Of a stretch of DNA of 64,000 nt, positions 1 to 7,905 are shown one piece after another (the first letter of the stretch is position 1; each line of letters opens with the position of its first letter). Under the pieces are notes generated by a model that had not been told where the DNA came from, ran no database searches, and saw only the letters and a list, made by a program, of their open reading frames with translations. Source of the DNA: Thiosocius teredinicola (GTDB lineage Bacteria; Pseudomonadota; Gammaproteobacteria; Chromatiales; Chromatiaceae). The DNA is taken from positions 3,335,297 to 3,399,296 of the forward strand of contig NZ_CP019936.1 in NCBI RefSeq assembly GCF_002009425.1, written 5' to 3'. Both the position numbers and the translations under genes were made by a program.

Positions 1-408
1 CCGCTGGTCGCGACGGCAGTGATCGTGCTGGCACTCGTGTTGTTGGTCGCCTACCAATGGCAGGCATCGAATGCGCCCTTCGGCGAGCGCTTCATGACCA
101 CGCTGATCGAGACCTTCGAGATCGTCAACGGCTACATCACCAGTTCGCTGTCGTTCCTGCGCGTCGCCGCCTTCAGTCTCAATCATGTCGCCCTGTCACT
201 CGCCGTGTTCACGCTGGCCGACGGTATGGGCGTGATCGGTCACTGGATCACGCTGGTGCTTGGCAACCTGTTCGTCATCGTGCTCGAAGGCATCATCGTC
301 GCCATCCAGACGTTGCGTCTCGAATACTACGAAGGCTTTTCACGCTACTTCTACGGCGACGGCCAGGCATTTCGGCCGCTACGCGTGGGCCGCACACAGA
401 GTATCTGA
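1..408 (+). CDS. atpI: V-type ATP synthase subunit I (a-type stator), C-terminal part
   Basis: This is the last 135 codons of a gene that begins before the window; the frame is open from base 1. The protein would be the membrane stator subunit that forms the ion half-channels against the K-subunit ring. The fragment shows two or three hydrophobic helices, the segment SFLRVAAFSLNHVALSLA, whose Arg is in the position expected for the channel arginine, and a tail with LRLEYYEGFSRYFYGDGQAF, which matches the typical subunit I C-terminus. It is followed 44 nt later by subunit K. Family assignment rests on these motifs and on the operon. Confidence 0.9.
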   Translation, partial: PLVATAVIVLALVLLVAYQWQASNAPFGERFMTTLIETFEIVNGYITSSLSFLRVAAFSLNHVALSLAVFTLADGMGVIGHWITLVLGNLFVIVLEGIIVAIQTLRLEYYEGFSRYFYGDGQAFRPLRVGRTQSI

Positions 409-452
409 AAGACATAACCCATGAACCTCAATCCGCACATCCAGGAGCTCAA

Positions 453-905
453 ATGACTACCTTGATCACGCTACTCACAATGGCGCTGCTTGGCGTGATA
501 GCGGCCGGCGTCTTCCTCCATTTCCGCCCACTGGAAGCCAATCGGGCAAAACGCCTGTTTCTGCCGACCATCGGCACCAACATCGCGCTGTTCTTCGGTG
601 CCCAGCTGGCGATCATGTTCTTCGGCGTGCGCGAAGCAATGGCAGAGCCACAGGTCGAACAGGTATTGAGCGGACAGGCGGACATCTCGATCGGCATGGG
701 CCTGGCCTTCATCGGTATCGCACTACCGACCGCGTTCAGCACGATTGCCGCGGGTCTCGCGGTGGGGCCGATCGGCGCCGCCTCACTCGCCGCCGTCTCG
801 GAAAAACCCGAGATCTTCGGCCGAACCCTGGTCTACCTGGGGCTGGCGGAAGGTATCGCGATCTATGGTCTGGTGCTGTCCATCCTGCTGCTCAACAAGG
901 TGTGA
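453..905 (+). CDS. atpK: V-type ATP synthase subunit K (proteolipid, c-ring)
   Basis: The product is a 150-residue, four-helix proteolipid, a duplicated hairpin that forms the ion-carrying rotor ring. The start at 453 is preceded by AGGAG at 443-447; the open frame runs further upstream but only as a shadow of subunit I. The second hairpin carries the carboxylate in GLAEGIAIYG (about residue 135). The first hairpin has a Gln in FFGAQLA instead of a carboxylate, so one ion is bound per duplicated subunit, as in other V-type rings. The glycine- and alanine-rich loop near residue 105 is typical. It lies between subunits I and F. Confidence 0.93.
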   Translation: MTTLITLLTMALLGVIAAGVFLHFRPLEANRAKRLFLPTIGTNIALFFGAQLAIMFFGVREAMAEPQVEQVLSGQADISIGMGLAFIGIALPTAFSTIAAGLAVGPIGAASLAAVSEKPEIFGRTLVYLGLAEGIAIYGLVLSILLLNKV

Positions 906-911
906 TCTGCA

Positions 912-1235
912 ATGGACGGCACACGCCAAGTGTTTCTGGGTGACGCCACGCTGGCTACCGGCTTCAGGCTCGCCGGCTTCGAGGTCTATCCCGACGCCGA
1001 CGGTGATCAGCTCGACGAGGTGCTCGAACAACTGCAGACATCACGTACGCCCGCCTTCGTCGTCATCGATCAGCGACTTGCCGAAATGGCGGGTCGTCGA
1101 CTCGAGGAGGTACGTAGCGAAGGTGGGCGCATCCTGCTGACCCAGGTGCCGCCGCTGACCGAGCCCGGACAGATGCACAGTTCGGTCGACGATCGTATTC
1201 AGCAGCTTCTCGGGCTCGACGGGGAGCAGCCATGA
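912..1235 (+). CDS. atpF: V-type ATP synthase subunit F (central stalk)
   Basis: The product is a 107-residue soluble protein with the Rossmann-like alpha/beta pattern of V/A-ATPase subunit F: an N-terminal FLGDATLATGFRLAGFEV strand-turn-helix and the central strand PAFVVIDQRLAE. It is a small rotor-stalk subunit that binds subunit D. It starts 6 nt after subunit K and overlaps subunit E by 4 nt (1232-1235), so translational coupling is likely. Assignment rests on length, motif and position; subunit F is poorly conserved. Confidence 0.85.
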   Translation: MDGTRQVFLGDATLATGFRLAGFEVYPDADGDQLDEVLEQLQTSRTPAFVVIDQRLAEMAGRRLEEVRSEGGRILLTQVPPLTEPGQMHSSVDDRIQQLLGLDGEQP

Positions 1236-1894
1236 GCGAAACCGACAACGGCTCACTGCACGCACTCGAGCGCGCGATCATGGCGCGCGCCGAAGATCTT
1301 GCGCAGGAGTTTCACGACAAGGCAAACCGGCAGCGCGACAACATCCTGCGCGATGCGGCCGAACGCCTGCACATGGCCGAAGAACGCGAGGTGCTGGTCG
1401 CCAAGGCGGACGCCGAACGCCACTTCCACCGGGTGACCCAGGCCAGTGAACTGAAGATGCAGGCACGCCTCGATCAATTGCGCTGGGAACTGGTGCAATC
1501 GGTGCAGACACGTCTGATTGAAAAGATGCAGAAACTGCGCAACGACCGCGACCGCTACCGCCAATGGTTGATTGCCATGATCCGCGAAGCGGCCGAACGG
1601 CTGCCGGACGGGGCGTTGACGGCCGAGGCCAACAGTGACGATCTGCAATGGCTGAGCAGCGAATGGGCGCAATTGGTTGCGCAGGCCGCACCCGATCGCG
1701 AGATCACGCTCGCCGATTCCGCGACCTGGGGCAGCGGCGGTCTCAAGCTGCGCACCGTCGATAATCGCGCCCAGGTCGACAACCGTTTTGAAGGCCGCCT
1801 GTCGCGCATGGAGGCCAGCGTGCAACGCGTGATCCTGCAGACCCTGTTCCCGACCGATATCCATGCGACGGCACGCAGCGGAGGTCCGCAATGA
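1232..1894 (+). CDS. atpE: V-type ATP synthase subunit E (peripheral stalk)
   Basis: This 220-residue protein has a long charged helical N-terminal half (about residues 10-110, rich in Arg, Glu, Ala and Gln) followed by a compact mixed domain, the layout of peripheral-stalk subunit E. It would hold the A3B3 head against subunit I. The gene overlaps F at its start and A at its end by 4 nt (1891-1894). No separate subunit G/H coiled-coil partner is visible between K and D; if present, it lies outside the window. Confidence comes mainly from operon position and coiled-coil character. Confidence 0.83.
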   Translation: MSETDNGSLHALERAIMARAEDLAQEFHDKANRQRDNILRDAAERLHMAEEREVLVAKADAERHFHRVTQASELKMQARLDQLRWELVQSVQTRLIEKMQKLRNDRDRYRQWLIAMIREAAERLPDGALTAEANSDDLQWLSSEWAQLVAQAAPDREITLADSATWGSGGLKLRTVDNRAQVDNRFEGRLSRMEASVQRVILQTLFPTDIHATARSGGPQ

Positions 1895-3687
1895 GCGACG
1901 CACGCAAAGGGCACATCCGCGAGATCAACGGCCCCATTCTGCGCATCCACCTGCCGGGCGGACGCAACGGCGAGCAGGTGCGCATCGGCAGTCTCGATAT
2001 CGTCGGCGAGATCATCGCGCTGGAAGGCAACGATGCCATCGTCCAGGCCTACGAATCCACCGACGGACTCAGACCGGGCGAAGAAGTCAGCGGTCTCGGC
2101 CACCCGTTGACGGTCGAGCTCGGCCCCGGTCTGCTGCAAGGCATCTTCGACGGCGTGCAGCGTCCCTTGACCGAGATCGCCGCGATGTCGGGCGACAACA
2201 TCCCGCGTGGTCTGCGCGTGCACTCGCTCGACCGCGACAAAGCATGGAGCTTCACGCCGCTCGCCGGACTGGAGCCAGGGTCGGCGATCCGTGGCGGCGC
2301 GCGCCTGGGCGCGGTGCAGGAGACCGAGACCATCGAGCACCAGATCCTCGTGCCGCCGGACATCCAAGGCGAACTGATCGACCTGGCCCCGGCCGGCGAC
2401 TACACGCTCGATCAAACGATCGCCCGGGTTCGTGATGCCGGCGGCGAAGTGCACAAGCTCAAGCTCTATCACCGCTGGCCGGTGCGCCAACCGCGCCCTT
2501 ACGATCAGCGCGACCACGGCGTCGAACCGCTGATCACCGGGCAACGCATACTCGATACCTTCTTTCCGTTGCTCAAAGGCGGCAAAGGCGCCGTGCCCGG
2601 CCCGTTCGGCGCGGGCAAAACCATGGTGCAACAACAGGTCGCGCGTTGGTCAAACGCCGACATCGTGATCTACGTCGGCTGCGGCGAACGCGGCAACGAA
2701 CTGGTCGACGTACTCGAGAGCTTTCCGCAACTCGAAGACCCGCATACCGGCCGCGGCATGATGGAACGTACCCTGTTGGTTGCGAATACCTCCAACATGC
2801 CGGTGGTCGCGCGCGAAGCCTCGATCTACGTCGGCATGACCATGGCCGAATACTTTCGCGACCAGGGCTACGACGTGGTCATGCTGGCCGACTCGACCTC
2901 ACGCTGGGCCGAGGCCTTGCGCGAGGTCGCAGGTCGCCTCGGGCACATGCCGGTCGAGGAAGGCTATCCCGCCTATCTCGGTTCACGACTCGCCGCGGTG
3001 TACGAACGTGCCGGTCGGGTCAAAACGCTCGACGGCGGACGCGGCTCGGTGACACTGATCGGCGCGGTTTCGCCGCCCGGCGGTGATTTCTCCGAACCGG
3101 TCACCAGCCATACCAAAGAGATCATCCAGACATTCTGGGCGCTGTCGAAAGAACTCGCCGATGCACGCCACTACCCTTCGGTGGACTGGGTCGACAGCTT
3201 CTCGCAGGACGTACCGGTTGCGGCAGGCTGGTGGGCCAAGGAGATCAGCGGCGTATGGAGCAAGCGCCGCACCCAGGCACTGTCGCTGTTGGCGCGCGAC
3301 GCCGAGTTGTCACGTATCGTCAACCTGGTGGGCCCCGAGGCATTGTCATCGGCGCAACGCTGGGAACTCGAAGGGGCTTCGCTGGTGAAAGAGGCGGTGT
3401 TGCAGCAGAGCGCGCTGGACGAGGCAGACACCTATTGCTCACCCGAGAAGCAGTTCCAACTGCTCGAACTGGTCATGCAGGTGTTCGATCAGGGCAAGGA
3501 ACTCATCTCACTCGGCGCGCCGGTACAGGAACTGGCTGAGCACCCGGTGTTGGCGCGCATCCGTCGCGCCAAGTCGACCTGGCGCAGCGACGAAACCGAT
3601 CAGATGGCCGAGTTCGCCAGCGAGGTTTACCAGGCGTTTGCCGCGCTGCGCAGTGAATACGCATCGAACCAGGAGGCGAGCTCATGA
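1891..3687 (+). CDS. atpA: V-type ATP synthase catalytic subunit A
   Basis: The product is the 598-residue catalytic subunit of the A3B3 head, which couples ATP synthesis or hydrolysis to ion movement. Near residues 231-238 it has the P-loop GPFGAGKT (the family norm is GPFGSGKT), followed by the catalytic-glutamate segment YVGCGERGNE and the Walker B region VVMLADSTSRWAEALRE. The N-terminal beta-barrel and the inserted non-homologous region (about residues 110-190) that set V/A-type A apart from F1-beta are present. Length is normal. It overlaps subunits E and B by 4 nt. Confidence 0.97.
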   Translation: MSDARKGHIREINGPILRIHLPGGRNGEQVRIGSLDIVGEIIALEGNDAIVQAYESTDGLRPGEEVSGLGHPLTVELGPGLLQGIFDGVQRPLTEIAAMSGDNIPRGLRVHSLDRDKAWSFTPLAGLEPGSAIRGGARLGAVQETETIEHQILVPPDIQGELIDLAPAGDYTLDQTIARVRDAGGEVHKLKLYHRWPVRQPRPYDQRDHGVEPLITGQRILDTFFPLLKGGKGAVPGPFGAGKTMVQQQVARWSNADIVIYVGCGERGNELVDVLESFPQLEDPHTGRGMMERTLLVANTSNMPVVAREASIYVGMTMAEYFRDQGYDVVMLADSTSRWAEALREVAGRLGHMPVEEGYPAYLGSRLAAVYERAGRVKTLDGGRGSVTLIGAVSPPGGDFSEPVTSHTKEIIQTFWALSKELADARHYPSVDWVDSFSQDVPVAAGWWAKEISGVWSKRRTQALSLLARDAELSRIVNLVGPEALSSAQRWELEGASLVKEAVLQQSALDEADTYCSPEKQFQLLELVMQVFDQGKELISLGAPVQELAEHPVLARIRRAKSTWRSDETDQMAEFASEVYQAFAALRSEYASNQEASS

Positions 3688-5075
3688 GCGACGTTGAGTA
3701 CCGACGCGCAACCGCTGCACAGGGCGGGCTGCTGGTGGTCGCCGGGGTCGATAACGTGTCGTTCGGCGACCGTGTGCGCATCCGCGACCACCTCGGTCGT
3801 CGACGCAACGGCCAGGTAATACGCGCCGCCGAAAACGAGACCCTGATCCAGGTGTTCGAGGGCACCGACGATCTCGACCTGGAGAATACCTGGGTGCGTT
3901 TTCTCGACGAGCCGCTGACCCTGACGGTGAGCCCCGGCTTGCTCGGGCGCGTGTTCAGCGGCATCGGCGAACCGCGTGACGATCGCCCGCCAATCGTCGA
4001 CGGCGAGGCACGCGGCATCGCCGGCTCGGCGATCAACCCGGCGGCACGCAACTACCCGCGTGAATTCATCCAGACCGGCATCTCGACGATCGACGGCCTC
4101 AATTCATTGGTGCGCGGACAGAAGCTGCCGATCTTCTCGGCCTCGGGCCTGCCGCACAACCGGCTGGCCGCGCAGATCGTGCGCCAGGCGCGTCTGCCCG
4201 GCGAGGCAACCAACTTCGCCATCGTGTTTGCAGCCATGGGCGTGTCGTATGCCGATGCGCGATTCTTCCGCGAGTCGTTTTCCGATTCGGGCGTGCTGGG
4301 CAACGTGGTGATGTTCATCAATCACGCCGACGACCCGCCGGTCGAGCGACTCGCCCTGCCGCGCGTTGCGCTGACCGCGGCCGAATATCTCGCCTTCGAT
4401 CTCGACCGTCACGTGTTGGTGGTGATGACCGACATGACGCACTACGCCGAGGCACTGCGCGAGGTCGCGACCGCCAAGGGCGACGTGCCGGCGCGCAAAG
4501 GCTATCCAGGTTACCTGTACTCCGACCTCGCCGAGATCTATGAACGCTCCGGGCGCATACGCGACCGTCACGGCTCGGTCACCCTGGTGCCGGTGGTCTC
4601 GATGCCGTCCGACGACATCACCCATCCGATTCCCGACCTCACCGGTTACATCACCGAAGGCCAGATCGTGTTGTCGCGCGACCTGCACAACCAGGGTGTC
4701 TATCCGCCGGTCGACATCGCACCTTCGTTGTCGCGCCTGATGAAGGACGGTATCGGCAAGGACGACACCCGCGACGATCACCCGCGCGTCGCCAACCAGC
4801 TGTATGCGCTGTACGCGAAGGCGCAGGAGGCGCGCAACCTCGCATCGATCATCGGTGCCGAGGAACTGTCGGCGCGCGACCGACGCTACCTCGAGTTTGC
4901 GCGCGAGTTCGACAAGCACTTCGTCGGCCAGGGCGAAGACGAAAACCGCAGCATCGTCGAAACCCTCAACCTCGCCTGGGAGCTGCTGTCACGCTTCCCG
5001 CGCGAGGCATTGACGCGCGTCAGCGAGACCGACCTCGCTCACTATCACCGCAGCGGTGAAGAAGCCGCCGCATGA
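3684..5075 (+). CDS. atpB: V-type ATP synthase regulatory subunit B
   Basis: The product is the 463-residue non-catalytic B subunit. It has the expected layout: an N-terminal barrel, then FSASGLPHNRLAAQI in place of a P-loop, and a helical C-terminal domain. Other family signatures are ISTIDGLNSLVRGQKLPIF, MTDMTHYAEALREV and GYPGYLYSDLAEIYERSGR. Together with subunit A it forms the nucleotide-binding hexamer. It overlaps A and D by 4 nt on either side. Length and motifs are normal and nothing suggests damage. Confidence 0.97.
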   Translation: MSDVEYRRATAAQGGLLVVAGVDNVSFGDRVRIRDHLGRRRNGQVIRAAENETLIQVFEGTDDLDLENTWVRFLDEPLTLTVSPGLLGRVFSGIGEPRDDRPPIVDGEARGIAGSAINPAARNYPREFIQTGISTIDGLNSLVRGQKLPIFSASGLPHNRLAAQIVRQARLPGEATNFAIVFAAMGVSYADARFFRESFSDSGVLGNVVMFINHADDPPVERLALPRVALTAAEYLAFDLDRHVLVVMTDMTHYAEALREVATAKGDVPARKGYPGYLYSDLAEIYERSGRIRDRHGSVTLVPVVSMPSDDITHPIPDLTGYITEGQIVLSRDLHNQGVYPPVDIAPSLSRLMKDGIGKDDTRDDHPRVANQLYALYAKAQEARNLASIIGAEELSARDRRYLEFAREFDKHFVGQGEDENRSIVETLNLAWELLSRFPREALTRVSETDLAHYHRSGEEAAA

Positions 5076-5707
5076 GAAAGCTGCGCACAGCACCCACCAA
5101 GAGCGCCCTGCTCAACCTGCGCAAGCAGGTGCGCTTTCTCGAAGACGGTCATGCGCTGCTCGAACGCAAGCGCGAACTGCTCACGCGCCTCGTCTACCAG
5201 TACATCAAGGACTACCAGGAACGTAAACGTGTCGCCAACGAGGCGGTACGCAGTGCCTATCGCTGGCTGAGCATTGCGCAGCTGCGCATGGGTGATCGCA
5301 GTATTGCCCAGGCGACGCTCGGTGCCACACCATCGACCAAGATGAAGGTACTGCCGCGACGCTCGCTGGGTGTGCAATATCCTTCGGTCGAGGCCACCGT
5401 GGTCGCACCGCAACCGGTCGGCCTGCTCGGGACCGATCCAAGTTTCGACGAAGCGCGACGGGCGTTCGCCCAGGCCGCCGTGCATCTGGCCGAACTGGCC
5501 GAGGTCGAGATGGCGCTGTATCGCCTGATCAGCGAACAACGCAAGGCACAGAAGCGGGTCAACGCGCTCAAGTACAACATCATTCCGTCGTACGTGAAGA
5601 TGATCAAGAAGATCGCCGAGGCGCTCGAAGAGGAAGAGCGCGGCACCCTGTTCCAGATCAAGCGGCTGCGCGAGTCGGCCGAGCGCAAACAGGGTTCGGT
5701 CGGCTGA
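5072..5707 (+). CDS. atpD: V-type ATP synthase subunit D (central rotor shaft)
   Basis: The product is a 211-residue protein with two long helical regions, at the N-terminus (about residues 5-70) and C-terminus (about 125-205), which pair as the coiled-coil rotor shaft of V/A-ATPases. The start TKSALLNLRKQVRFLEDGHALLERKRELL fits the family pattern (split here for reading only), and RVNALKYNIIPSY near residue 165 is a strong subunit D signature. It is the last gene of the operon, overlapping subunit B by 4 nt; the next gene is on the other strand. No clear terminator hairpin follows. Confidence 0.94.
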   Translation: MRKLRTAPTKSALLNLRKQVRFLEDGHALLERKRELLTRLVYQYIKDYQERKRVANEAVRSAYRWLSIAQLRMGDRSIAQATLGATPSTKMKVLPRRSLGVQYPSVEATVVAPQPVGLLGTDPSFDEARRAFAQAAVHLAELAEVEMALYRLISEQRKAQKRVNALKYNIIPSYVKMIKKIAEALEEEERGTLFQIKRLRESAERKQGSVG

Positions 5708-5757
5708 GCGGGTTCAGACAGTGCACGCGTGCTCTGCGCACCGCCTGACCAACAACA

Positions 5758-6411
5758 TCACTCAGTGGCGGTATCCGGGTGGTAACGGTAGTGCCCGGTG
5801 ATCGGATAGCTGAACAGCATATCTTCCAACTGCGGGCCGGCACCGATGTTGTGTACGATCATCGGGTTACCGGTGTCGCGTTGGATCTTATCGGTAACGA
5901 TACCGATGTGCGGTAGATTGCCGGCCACCATCCATGTCACCAGATCGCCGGGTACATAGTCGGCAGCGCGCTGGGTAACCGCCAATGACTCGCCGTGGCG
6001 CGTGAAGAACACCTGCAGGTTGGGCACGCGACGATGGTCGATATTGCGGTCCGGCCGCGTCAATCCCCAAAAACGTCGCGACGGATACAGCGAGAAACTC
6101 GCGACCATGTCTTCGTGCACCCGTTGTTGCAGGTCGATACCCAACGATCGGTAACTGCGCACAACAACGTCCGTACAGACACCGCGGTCAGCCGGTACAT
6201 CACCGCCGGGATAGGCGATCGAATAGTAGGTGCCGTCATAGGTCACATCGTACTGGGTGCGTTCCAATGCGGCCGCAACCAATCGCTCTTCAAACGAATC
6301 GGCGAACAACGGTCCGGCGAGAAATAACAAAGACGGTACTAACAGGCGGGTGGGAAATCGCGTCACTCGCTCGACAGACCGGACCACGAACGCTACTCCT
6401 TGCACTGACAC
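5758..6411 (-). CDS. DUF1287 family exported protein (YijF-like)
   Basis: The product is 217 residues with a hydrophobic segment near residues 20-37 ending in AGPLFADS, a probable signal peptide, so it is probably periplasmic. The mature part matches DUF1287 (YijF type): ALERTQYDVTYDGTYYSIAYPGGDVP, then RGVCTDVVVRSYRSLGIDLQ with a conserved Cys, YVPGDLVTWMV, LPHIGIVTD and MIVHNIGAGPQLED (segments quoted separately). The Cys-plus-His pattern and the GDLV and HIG motifs resemble NlpC/P60-like papain folds, so a cysteine peptidase or amidase role is possible but unproven. It is convergent with the V-ATPase operon and divergent from the dioxygenase gene. Confidence 0.8.
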   Translation of the reverse strand: MSVQGVAFVVRSVERVTRFPTRLLVPSLLFLAGPLFADSFEERLVAAALERTQYDVTYDGTYYSIAYPGGDVPADRGVCTDVVVRSYRSLGIDLQQRVHEDMVASFSLYPSRRFWGLTRPDRNIDHRRVPNLQVFFTRHGESLAVTQRAADYVPGDLVTWMVAGNLPHIGIVTDKIQRDTGNPMIVHNIGAGPQLEDMLFSYPITGHYRYHPDTATE

Positions 6412-6587
6412 TTCTCCTTTCGTTGTTTGTAGTCCGGCTGAACGCTGATCGACATGTGATCATCGTATCGACTCGGCGAGTCTTAACACCGATCAAGTAC
6501 ACGGCTTTCGCCCTGCAACATCGGGTAGTAGATTACGCTGTTATCGCACTTCGTTTCAAAACCGGATTGGCTTTTTTTTGCCGCCGC

Positions 6588-7307
6588 ATGGATGAACTGA
6601 AAGAAATGCTACCAGGCCCCAGATCGTTGATTGAAAAACTGCAACAAGATGGCTTCGCGTTGGTCCGCGGCCTCGTTAACCTGCATGAGGTAAACAACCT
6701 CAGCCAAGCGATTGCACCGCAAGCGACCGCTTCCCGTTCAGCCGGGGTCCGTGGGCTTGCCGGCAAGGTCCCTGCCGTCGGCCTACTGGCACAAACGCAC
6801 AACATCCGTCAGCCGGTCGACATGATTCTCGACCCTTCGGCCCGCCTGGTCAGATCCATCCTGTTCAGGAAAGACGCACAGGTTAACTGGCACGTGAACT
6901 GGCATCAGGACGTGACCATCGCCGTCGATGGCACGACGGAGGATCCGCAGTACTCCGCGTGGTCGACAAAGGAGCGAGTCACGCATGTGCAGCCACCCTT
7001 GTCCGTCCTGCAACGCATGTTGACCGTCAGGATCCACCTCGACGTTACCGACGAAGACAATGGCGCATTGTGCGTGATCCCGGGGTCGCACCGTATGGGG
7101 AGAATCGCGGCATCAGAGGTCGCCACGGTGGCGAAAAATGCGGAACAGACCATCTGCCGAGCACAGCCGGGCGATGCACTGCTGTTCCACCCATTGCTGG
7201 TTCACGCCTCACACAAAGCAAGTAGCGATCGACCGCGTCGAATCATTCACCTCGAATACTGCGATGCACCGCTGGCGCAAGGCCTCAGCTGGGTGGATAC
7301 GGCCTGA
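6588..7307 (+). CDS. Phytanoyl-CoA dioxygenase (PhyH) family protein
   Basis: The product is 239 residues, resembling Fe(II)/2-oxoglutarate-dependent PhyH-type oxygenases. The iron triad is recognisable as H-x-D in NWHQDVT near residue 107 and the distal His in LLVHASHK, with a likely 2-oxoglutarate-binding Arg in RPRRIIHLEY. A cupin-like core with DNGALCVIPGSHR is characteristic. The frame stays open upstream of 6588, but that part is arginine-rich and overlaps the DUF1287 gene on the other strand, so the ATG at 6588 is preferred; no good ribosome-binding site is visible. The substrate is unknown. Confidence 0.82.
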   Translation: MDELKEMLPGPRSLIEKLQQDGFALVRGLVNLHEVNNLSQAIAPQATASRSAGVRGLAGKVPAVGLLAQTHNIRQPVDMILDPSARLVRSILFRKDAQVNWHVNWHQDVTIAVDGTTEDPQYSAWSTKERVTHVQPPLSVLQRMLTVRIHLDVTDEDNGALCVIPGSHRMGRIAASEVATVAKNAEQTICRAQPGDALLFHPLLVHASHKASSDRPRRIIHLEYCDAPLAQGLSWVDTA

Positions 7308-7334
7308 CTTGAGCTGTTGTCAGGTTCCAGGCCG

Positions 7335-7667
7335 TCACTGCGCGATACCGAGTTCCGCCAGCAGTGCCCTTTTGTCGAATCCGCGAATCTTACGGTCTCC
7401 GACAACGATCAAAGGCACACCCCTGCCCCCCAGTCGGTCGAACTGCGCTTTTCCCTCGCTGGATTTCTCGATATCCACATCGAGGTACGAGACGCCATGG
7501 TCGGCGAACAGGCGTCGCGCCTGGTTGCAGTAGCCGCACCATGCAGTGCCGTACAAGATCACTTCGTGATCTCCGGCCACTTGTGCGGGTGAATCGAAAA
7601 AGCCGACGATTTTTTGCCAGTGCTGAATCGAGGCCAAAACCAAAACAACAAACAACAGTTTCTTCAA
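7335..7667 (-). CDS. Glutaredoxin-like protein with N-terminal membrane or signal segment
   Basis: The product is 110 residues. An N-terminal hydrophobic stretch (KKLLFVVLVLASI) suggests export or membrane anchoring. A thioredoxin-fold domain of glutaredoxin type follows, with the redox motif WCGYC near residues 43-47, the strand-loop VSYLDVDIEKS, the cis-proline GVPLIVV and GFDKRALLAEL. Probable role: thiol-disulfide exchange on the periplasmic face. It is convergent with the PhyH-type gene. The predicted location is inferred from the N-terminus only. Confidence 0.85.
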   Translation of the reverse strand: MKKLLFVVLVLASIQHWQKIVGFFDSPAQVAGDHEVILYGTAWCGYCNQARRLFADHGVSYLDVDIEKSSEGKAQFDRLGGRGVPLIVVGDRKIRGFDKRALLAELGIAQ

Positions 7668-7905
7668 AGTCGTAATCCCTTTCTTAACTCGACGAAACGG
7701 TGATTGGCTTTTTCAGTCGCGGATGCGCCGGGGAACCTTGTTCACACCAGAATCAGTCTTCGCTGCATTCTAACGGCTAATCGCCTGCCGTTCCGCTCAA
7801 CACCGGTTCGCAGTGCGTATCAGAACCTTATGCCTGATGTCTCGACGCAGACCGCAGACGGCCCGTTTATTCGATAAACCGTTCCCATAAACGCTTCATT
7901 ATTAG

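Noticed and set aside
1555-2634. Long minus-strand open frame (359 codons)
   Set aside because: Antisense to V-ATPase subunits E and A; product shows no family motif and GC-rich shadow composition.
6447-6463. Short palindrome TGATC-N7-GATCA between the DUF1287 and dioxygenase genes
   Set aside because: Arms of only 5 bp with a 7-nt centre are likely by chance; no regulator or second copy seen.
7304-7325. Hairpin CCTGAC/GTCAGG at the end of the dioxygenase gene
   Set aside because: Only 6 bp with a 10-nt loop and no T tract; too weak to call a terminator.
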